A stretch of DNA of 37,202 bases from Bacteroidales bacterium (lineage in GTDB: Bacteria > Bacteroidota > Bacteroidia > Bacteroidales > VadinHA17), in NCBI GenBank assembly GCA_003141715.1, contig PLNF01000020.1, positions 1 to 37,202 on the forward strand, given 5' to 3'. How positions within the stretch are numbered: the stretch's first letter is position 1; every line of letters begins with the position of its first letter. The notes under the pieces were generated by a model. It was not told the origin of the DNA, did no database searches, and saw nothing but the letters and a program-made list of their open reading frames with translations. A program made the translations under genes and the position numbers. Shown piece by piece: positions 32,986 through 37,202 of the stretch.

Positions 32986-33707
32986 ATGGAACAAATTAAA
33001 CTCTGGAAGATTGAATCAGATGGTGTGATGAAGATCAGTAAGAAGCCTCTGGATTATGAGCATCGATTAAAGATTTGGATTATGATGATCTTAGTAATAT
33101 TTTAAATAAATACGGTAAATCAGAGTATAAAGACATTGAAGATTTTTTTACCGCTACTTTTAATAAAGATGCTGAAGATATAGAATTCAATTCTGACCAC
33201 AAGATGATTATTGTAGGTTCAGATATTGATGATTCAACCGTCAGGATAATTAATTATTTAGCAAATGAACCGTATTCAGTAAATATTAATGCAGTTAACT
33301 TCAATTATTTTAAAGATGATAATGGACACGAATTTTTAGCACAGGCATTCGTTATGCCTGAAGAGAACATCACTGAGGAAAGTAGAAGCAAAAAAAGAAA
33401 ACGTGCAAAATCGATAATTACAACTTTGTTCGAATTAGGTAAACTTAAAATTGGTCAAAAAGTATACCTTAAACCAGCAATAGACCAAGGTCATCCAAAG
33501 GAAAAAGTTTGTGCTACAATCGTAAATACTGATCAAGCATGTCTTGAAAGAAATAATGATGATAAGTTATACACATTCAGCAGACTACGATATGTACTTA
33601 CCGAAGAATTAGGATTAACGGATGTAAGAAAAAATTGGGGATTTGGTGTTAGAAAAGATTGGGTTGATGAAAATATGAAGAACCTATCAGAATTACTTGA
33701 TGATTAA
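32986..33707 (+). pseudogene. DUF91/NucS-like nuclease gene with its catalytic core deleted
   Basis: An ATG at 32986 opens MEQIKLWKIESDGVMKISKKPLDYEHRLKI, the usual opening of a Bacteroidota family with an N-terminal PD-(D/E)XK (DUF91/NucS-like) domain. The frame is lost near 33070. From there another frame reads DLDYDDLSNILNKYG and continues 210 residues with KMIIVGSDIDDSTVRIINYLANEPYSVNINAVNFNYF (core D-D-S-T-x-R-I-I-N-Y-L), the family's C-terminal part. The roughly 80-100 residues expected between them, including the acidic catalytic motif and the E-x-K, are missing. I infer an internal deletion with a frame change. The C-terminal part could still be made from a TTG at 33075, without nuclease activity. 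Confidence 0.65.
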
Positions 33708-33715
33708 GACTAAGG

Positions 33716-33931
33716 ATGCATAAAAAGATACAATTGAACTCGATACTAACTTGTCCTGAATGTGGCTTTAGCAAAGAAGAGACAATGCCGACAGATTCTT
33801 GTCAGGTCTTGTATGAGTGTTCAAATTGCGGACGGATTCTCAGATCTAAAAAAAGGGATTGTTGCGTGTTTTGTTCATACGGAAGTGTTAAATGTCCACC
33901 TATTCAGGAAACAGATCAATGTGAATGTTAA
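33716..33931 (+). CDS. GDCCVxC-type small cysteine-rich (metal-binding) protein
   Basis: 71 residues, ten cysteines. The opening ILTCPECGFSKEETMPTDSCQVLYECSNCGRIL has two C-x2-C knuckles and the MPTDxC motif, followed by KKRDCCVFCSYGSVKCPPIQ, the motif that names the family (here R-D-C-C-V-F-C rather than G-D-C-C). These proteins are predicted to bind a transition metal and often travel in accessory regions. An N-terminal zinc-ribbon-like fold is likely. It starts eight bases after the pseudogene stop, so the two may have been one transcript. Confidence 0.8.
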   Translation: MHKKIQLNSILTCPECGFSKEETMPTDSCQVLYECSNCGRILRSKKRDCCVFCSYGSVKCPPIQETDQCEC

Positions 33932-34094
33932 TTGTGATATTTTTGAATGCGTTAAATGATGTTGTGAGCCATGATTTTACTCTATAAATGGAGTGGTTCT
34001 TTTTTCTGTGTCTCAACTGCTCTACCCCATAATGGAAGAAGCAAAGTTCTCTGAATATTTCCAAGTTTGAATGTTACTTTCTCTGACATATCTA

Positions 34095-34658
34095 TTATTT
34101 CTTAATTTTCAGTAAAACTGTACGGCTGATAAATACCTTTGGTCTATCAATAATCTCAAATCCAATATCTTTTATTTTATTAATCATTTCCTCAAATGAT
34201 TTTTTTGAAACATGGAACTTTGGCTCAATGATGTATATTTTCCCATCGGGTTTTAAGATTGTTTTCAATTCTCTTAATAGGTTGTCCTGATTTGGCACTT
34301 CATGAATCATGTAAAAAACTAAAACAAAATCCACGTTTTCAGTAACTCTAATCGTATCTTCTTGACATTTATGTATTTTAATCCTCTGCTCTAATTTCGT
34401 TCCTTTAATCTTTTTGTTTACCTTTTCAAGCATTCCATCTTGTAAATCAGCAGCAATAACTTTCCCTGAATTAAGAAGCATTTGCGCCATTGGAATTGAA
34501 AAGAATCCTACACCACAACCTAAATCAAGAACTGTCATTCCTTCACGAATGTATGGTTTTAATATTTTCTGTGGATTTTGCAATAATCTCCTAACAGAAT
34601 TATCAAGTCCCCCTGCATATTCGACAGGGCAAACTCTTTTGTTTTTCTCTATGCTCAT
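34095..34658 (-). CDS. Class I SAM-dependent methyltransferase
   Basis: 187 residues from ATG 34658; the frame is open upstream to a TTG at 34688 but the family begins at the later methionine (EKNKRVCPVEYAGGLDN). Motif I is VLDLGCGVGFFSIPMAQ, motif II KVIAADLQDGMLEKV, and the post-motif FYMIHEVPNQDNLLRELKTILKPDGKIYIIEP. The VCPVE..G.LD opening belongs to a group of small methyltransferases found with arsenic- or other stress-related genes, but no such gene is nearby and the substrate is unknown. It stands alone, converging with the GDCCVxC gene. Confidence 0.82.
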   Translation of the reverse strand: MSIEKNKRVCPVEYAGGLDNSVRRLLQNPQKILKPYIREGMTVLDLGCGVGFFSIPMAQMLLNSGKVIAADLQDGMLEKVNKKIKGTKLEQRIKIHKCQEDTIRVTENVDFVLVFYMIHEVPNQDNLLRELKTILKPDGKIYIIEPKFHVSKKSFEEMINKIKDIGFEIIDRPKVFISRTVLLKIKK

Positions 34659-34688
34659 GGCTGTTATCTTATCATTATTATTATCCAA

Positions 34689-34814
34689 GTTACGACTTCT
34701 TGCATGACTTACAACTTTGTCTTATCAATAGAAAATCCAATGATTTGCTGGTGTATAATGTTGAGCTCTATTGCTTTTATCAAATGTATGAAATTATATG
34801 CCCATTTCAGCAAA
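34689..34814. other. Short gap upstream of the methyltransferase
   Basis: I see no conserved feature before the structured repeat starts near 34815. Together with that repeat and the stretch to 35089 it forms 400 bases without a protein gene. Confidence 0.4.
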
Positions 34815-35025
34815 AAGAAAGAGGCGGTACATAATAAAAGTCCCGCTGCATTTCCTTGTGCTTAAAGGAAAAGAAGTACCGCTTCAGCATGGTCATCTGA
34901 CCTGTATGAAAAAAGGGCGACACAAATTCAATGTCTGAAAAGCAATCTAATACAGTCAAAATGGATATGTCGCCTTCTATTAATCTTAGATAAAATTATT
35001 TCGCACGTTCAATACAACAAAAACA
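34815..35025 (+). repeat. Structured repeat, copy 2
   Basis: Pairings seen: outer helix of 10 pairs (GAGGCGGTAC 34821-34830 with GTACCGCTTC 34876-34885, one G-T); inside it a 7-bp hairpin TTTCCTT/AAGGAAA (34851-34857, 34865-34871) with loop starting GTGCTT; a second helix of about nine pairs (AGGGCGACA 34914-34922 with TGTCGCCTT 34968-34976). It shares the blocks CGCTGCATT, GGTCATCT, ACCTGTATGAAAAAA, CAATGTCTGA, GTCGCCTTCTAT and CACGTTCAATACAACA with copy 3. Confidence 0.8.
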
Positions 35026-35089
35026 ATTTTATACAAATAAAAATAAATTGCCAAACTGATTTATTTTAAACTGCATTAGTAAGTTTTTC

Positions 35090-35300
35090 TTATTTGTTCC
35101 ACCAATATTCATGTTTCCAATACGCTACTCCTCCATGATGAGAGCAAGCACCTCTTCCAGTAGCATAACTTTCAGTCCCGTCCCAACAATGACAACCAAC
35201 TCTGTGTTGTGATGCACAAGTAAAAAATGTCATTATCCAATCGCAAACAAGATTCATGACAAATCTTAATACATAATCCACAAGCGTTGCATTTATCTAA
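35090..35300 (-). pseudogene. Relic: 4Fe-4S ferredoxin motif followed, in another frame, by a DUF3761 domain
   Basis: On the minus strand one frame from 35300 reads LDKCNACGLCIKICHESC, which contains the ferredoxin motif C-x2-C-x2-C-x3-C; the frame has no start codon. After about 25 codons the frame shifts, and a second frame continues to the stop at 35090 with CHCWDGTESYATGRGACSHHGGVAYW, the core of DUF3761 (C.DGT.S.......C SHHGGV..W). The second frame has ATG 35257 and could express 55 residues. The first half looks like the truncated start of a ferredoxin-type protein. A genuine gene of 55 residues is an alternative. Confidence 0.5.
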
Positions 35301-35310
35301 TTACTTTCTA

Positions 35311-35350
35311 AATGTGGGAATAATGTAATTCTTTTCGAAAGTTATGTAAT
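35311..35350 (+). repeat. 40-bp direct repeat, left copy
   Basis: Agrees at 35 of 40 positions with 35678-35717. Conserved core GAATAATGT and CTTTTCGAAA followed by TTATGTAA. The repeat pair encloses the small membrane protein gene. Confidence 0.8.
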
Positions 35351-35484
35351 ACTAATTATTTTAAAGGTCCTCAATTTTGTAAGATTATTATTCATCTTAT
35401 TTGATTTCATTTCATACAATATTCTTTAAAAACACTTTTATTAAAATTTGGTTTTATGTCATAACAATTTTAAAAGTAAAAATT

Positions 35485-35679
35485 ATGAACCTAAAAAGAA
35501 TTTTTGGCGGATTACTTACTGTTCTCGGAATAGGAAGTCTTATTTATGCTGCGGTAGTATTTGTGAGTAACTCAGGTGGTAACCATGACACTAAATCGCT
35601 GATAATATTTGGAATACTCGGTTTAATATTCTTCGTGGCAGGTATTAGTCTGATACGAACCACAAAAGATGAAGCATAA
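35485..35679 (+). CDS. Small two-helix membrane protein
   Basis: 64 residues from ATG 35485; the frame is open upstream to 35401 but only the shorter protein starts with a typical basic residue pair (MNLKRIFGG). Two hydrophobic segments (LLTVLGIGSLIYAAVVFV and SLIIFGILGLIFFVAGISLI) are joined by a polar hairpin (SNSGGNHDTK) and followed by RTTKDEA. I do not recognise the family with certainty; it resembles small stress-associated membrane proteins common in Bacteroidota. It is framed by 40-bp direct repeats, the right one beginning at its stop codon. Confidence 0.72.
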   Translation: MNLKRIFGGLLTVLGIGSLIYAAVVFVSNSGGNHDTKSLIIFGILGLIFFVAGISLIRTTKDEA

Positions 35680-35717
35680 TGTGTGAATAATGTGACTCTT
35701 TTCGAAATTTATGTAAC
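35678..35717 (+). repeat. 40-bp direct repeat, right copy
   Basis: Right partner of 35311-35350, starting inside the stop codon of the small membrane protein gene. The copies may be regulatory, since each contains the palindrome TTTCGAAA. Confidence 0.8.
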
Positions 35718-35880
35718 AATTACCTTAGGATGTGACCTTAACTTTGTGCTATTAATCTCCGGCTAATAACCGGTAATCGTTTGTTACGTAACCATATTTT
35801 CAAAATTTCAGATAATTTAAACCAACAAATATTGCAATTATCAATTTTAAGATGGAAGTGCTAAAAGGGTAAGATTATAA
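35718..35880. other. Gap with a short hairpin
   Basis: The only structure seen is CCGG-CTAATAA-CCGG (about 35759-35773), with complementary flanks, which may end the small membrane protein transcript. Confidence 0.4.
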
Positions 35881-36090
35881 TAAAAAGAGGCAGTCATAAT
35901 TGATGTCTCGCTGCATTAAACCCAGTGCTTTGGGTTTGGAAAGACCACCTATGGGTCATCTAACCTGTATGAAAAAAAGGTGACACTCTTATTAATTTCA
36001 ATGTCTGATGCTATCTGATAAAAAAAGTGCTGGTGTCGCCTTCTATAGATTTTATAAAGATATATTTTGCACGTTCAATACAACAGACCA
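35881..36090 (+). repeat. Structured repeat, copy 3
   Basis: Same blocks and order as copy 2. The hairpin here is AAACCCA/TGGGTTT (35918-35924, 35931-35937) with loop GTGCTT, so the stem differs from copy 2 while pairing and loop are kept. The second helix is about ten pairs (AAGGTGACAC 35977-35986 with GTGTCGCCTT 36033-36042, one G-T). The outer helix is weaker (6 of 8 pairs). An 80-codon frame at 36008-36250 overlaps it but is not believed. Confidence 0.8.
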
Positions 36091-36347
36091 AATTTATGCC
36101 AATTTATTTAATTATCATAATTTAATAATACACTTTTATACTGTGACGGACGCTTCCTATAAGTGTTATTTAGTGGTCAAACTAAGCTCAAAGAAACATT
36201 TAACACGCTTGCCACGAGTAATTGCCTCTCAGCATATATCAGACTTATAATAAGTAATGCTGCTATAAACAAAAGAGTGTCCTAAAACTCATTAAAATAG
36301 CCTCAATTGAGATGCCGAAAACATGAATTTTAGTGGCTGGATATTTA
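36091..36347. other. Intergenic region before the PepSY-like gene
   Basis: No convincing gene. The stretch GAGTGTCCTAAAACTC (about 36274-36289) resembles insertion-sequence ends seen in this phylum but has no partner in the window. The segment from about 36331 begins the similarity to the TIR gene promoters. Confidence 0.4.
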
Positions 36348-36379
36348 TTTGGCTTTTGTCATTGTCTTTCATAACTTTA
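36348..36379 (+). promoter_or_regulatory. Promoter of the PepSY-like gene (shared promoter family)
   Basis: TTTG (36348-36351), 20 bases, TAACTTTA (36372-36379). The surrounding sequence, including TTTATTTGGCTT and ATTGTCTTTC between the boxes, is similar to the TIR gene promoters at 27997 and 36968. Confidence 0.7.
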
Positions 36380-36407
36380 TTCTTTTAAACCATATTATTT
36401 ATTTACT

Positions 36408-36740
36408 ATGAAAAAAGTATTATTCATTCTGGTATTAATGATGTCGGTTCTGGTTATCAATGCCCAGACAACCAAAACTACCGAAACCAAAGCAAAGTCT
36501 ATTCATACTACCATAAAGGTAGGTGATCTTTCGAAAGCTATAACTGACAATATTGCTAAAGACTATACTGGTTTTACAATTAAAGAAGCAACAAGCGTAA
36601 CAAAAAATGGCATTATGACTTATCATGTGGTTGTTGTAAAGGACGCTACCACGGAGACTCTTGTTTATGATAAAGATGGAAAGTTTGTCAAAATTCATGC
36701 TTCAAAAGATGTTACGCAGCACTCTTCAAAGAAAAAATAA
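36408..36740 (+). CDS. Secreted PepSY-like protein
   Basis: 110 residues. A signal peptide with cleavage after Asn-Ala (VLVINAQTTKTT) sends it to the periplasm. The mature part, with LSKAITDNIAKDYTGFTIKEATSVTKNG and YHVVVVKDATTETLVYDKDGKFVK, is a single PepSY-like domain (the BLIP-like/DUF2874 pattern: helix, then strands ending Y-D-x-D-G-x). Such proteins are abundant and of unknown role in Bacteroidota. Its promoter resembles those of the two TIR genes, which suggests common control. It has its own terminator. Confidence 0.82.
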   Translation: MKKVLFILVLMMSVLVINAQTTKTTETKAKSIHTTIKVGDLSKAITDNIAKDYTGFTIKEATSVTKNGIMTYHVVVVKDATTETLVYDKDGKFVKIHASKDVTQHSSKKK

Positions 36741-36766
36741 TGGAGAAAGTTGAGAAATCATTTTAT

Positions 36767-36792
36767 AACGGTGCATTATAGCACCGTTTTTC
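36767..36792 (+). terminator. Rho-independent terminator of the PepSY-like gene
   Basis: Stem AACGGTGC (36767-36774) with GCACCGTT (36781-36788), loop ATTATA, then TTT; 26 bases after the stop codon. Confidence 0.9.
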
Positions 36793-36967
36793 ATTTTGAG
36801 ATGTTGACCTTTTTGAATTAGTAAACAGTAAATTCTGTTTTGTTGACAGTTCTTAAAAAAAGACTGAGATCGGTTTCTCATAAATATAAAGATCAATAGC
36901 TTTTCAAGTTGCTCTCTCTACGTTATATCCCATTCATCTGAGTCAATCCTTGGTTGATGGATTTTTA

Positions 36968-36999
36968 TTTGGCTTACGTTGTTGTCTTTCGTAACTTTA
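36968..36999 (+). promoter_or_regulatory. Promoter of TIR receptor gene 2 (shared promoter family)
   Basis: TTTG (36968-36971), 20 bases, TAACTTTA (36992-36999), identical to the TIR gene 1 promoter over its whole length. Confidence 0.7.
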
Positions 37000-37017
37000 T
37001 CATAATAAATAACGATC

Positions 37018-37202
37018 ATGGCAAGTCTCTTCGCAGGTTATGAATATGATATCTTCATCAGCTACCGTCAGAAAGATAATGAGTACGATGGTTGGGTGAC
37101 AGAGTTTGTGGATAATTTAAAGCGGGAGTTACGTGCCACCTTTAAAGAAGACATTTCTATCTACTTCGATATCAATCCGCAGGATGGTCTGCTTGAAACG
37201 CA
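37018..37202 (+). CDS. TIR receptor gene 2, 5' end only
   Basis: 61 codons are visible before the right edge. They match the start of TIR gene 1, with the motif YDIFISYRQKD and the segment FKEDISIYFDI. Only two residues differ from copy 1 in this part (His40 to Arg and Ser53 to Asn). Whether the downstream transmembrane, TolB-like and TPR parts follow, and whether the frame is intact, cannot be seen. The prevalence of synonymous changes suggests this family has been under protein-level selection. Confidence 0.85.
   Translation, partial: MASLFAGYEYDIFISYRQKDNEYDGWVTEFVDNLKRELRATFKEDISIYFDINPQDGLLET

Larger units (their letters stand above)
36956..37202 (+). repeat. Duplicated 5' region of the TIR receptor gene, copy 2
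   Basis: Same orientation as copy 1 at 27985-28232. Identical over the first 109 bases. Differences after that are mainly synonymous (TAT/TAC, CGC/CGT, GAC/GAT, GTC/GTG, CTA/TTA), with H40R and S53N as the amino-acid changes seen. Confidence 0.95.

Noticed and set aside
33075-33707. Separate intact gene starting at TTG 33075
   Set aside because: Its sequence begins in the middle of a family whose N-terminus lies just upstream in another frame; a deleted gene explains both.
34815-36090. Integron attC sites
   Set aside because: The structured repeats fold and flank small genes as attC sites do, but consistent GTTRRRY and RYYYAAC core sites are not present in both copies and no integron integrase is in the window.
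36008-36250. 80-codon frame in structured repeat copy 3
   Set aside because: It begins inside the repeat, is not preserved in copy 2 and has no protein-like pattern.
24026-37202. Integrase, transposase or second tRNA-His end that would define an integrated element
   Set aside because: Looked for on both strands; only short possible insertion-sequence remnants were seen.
1-37202. CRISPR array
   Set aside because: No regularly spaced direct repeats of 25-40 bases and no cas genes were found.

Overview
The window looks like a chromosomal segment of a Bacteroidota bacterium (Bacteroidales or Marinilabiliales type). Evidence: a DUF4492-cydA-cydB cluster, a zinc-ligand-free L31 (type B), many lipoproteins with Cys directly followed by charged residues, weak Shine-Dalgarno sites at most starts, and promoters of the TTTG-N19/20-TAnnTTTG type. 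No species can be named from the sequence alone.

Bases 1-24025 are a dense housekeeping backbone. In order: parA (running off the left edge), a diacylglycerol-kinase-like lipid kinase, a glutamine-cyclotransferase lipoprotein with a small HAD phosphatase, pssA, the cytochrome bd operon (DUF4492, cydA, cydB and a previously unlisted 38-residue membrane ORF that may be a third oxidase subunit), an AI-2E-type permease, an hsp20 gene, a five-gene run rsfS-ftsH-cdsA-psd-fprA, birA, pyrE with an SRPBCC gene, a NUDIX gene, lon-coaD, rpmE2, a GNAT-like gene, a flippase, and tRNA-His. Phospholipid synthesis (cdsA, pssA, psd, lipid kinase), ATP-dependent proteolysis (FtsH, Lon), protein folding (Hsp20) and low-oxygen or oxygen-detoxifying functions (CydAB, flavodiiron protein) are the main themes. 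Two heptanucleotide tandem repeats sit between genes.

From the tRNA-His 3' end to the right edge the character changes. This part is gene-poor, carries mostly unrecognised small proteins, and is full of duplications and broken genes: six small lipoproteins (five in one minus-strand group), a TIR-transmembrane-TolB-like-TPR receptor gene broken by three single-base insertions, a second copy of its 5' end entering at the right edge, an orphan membrane histidine kinase, an internally deleted nuclease-like gene, a GDCCVxC-type metal protein, a methyltransferase, a ferredoxin/DUF3761 relic, a small membrane protein between 40-bp direct repeats, and a PepSY-like secreted protein.

The most unusual content is in that right part: (i) a transmembrane TIR receptor family present as two loci whose promoter, leader and first codons are identical over 109 bp although the following codons differ mainly at synonymous positions; (ii) the same promoter architecture in front of the PepSY-like gene, suggesting a shared regulon; (iii) a roughly 200-bp structured repeat in which stem sequences differ but pairing and a GTGCTT loop are kept; (iv) a 55-bp palindromic repeat found twice. 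No CRISPR array, integrase or complete insertion sequence was seen.
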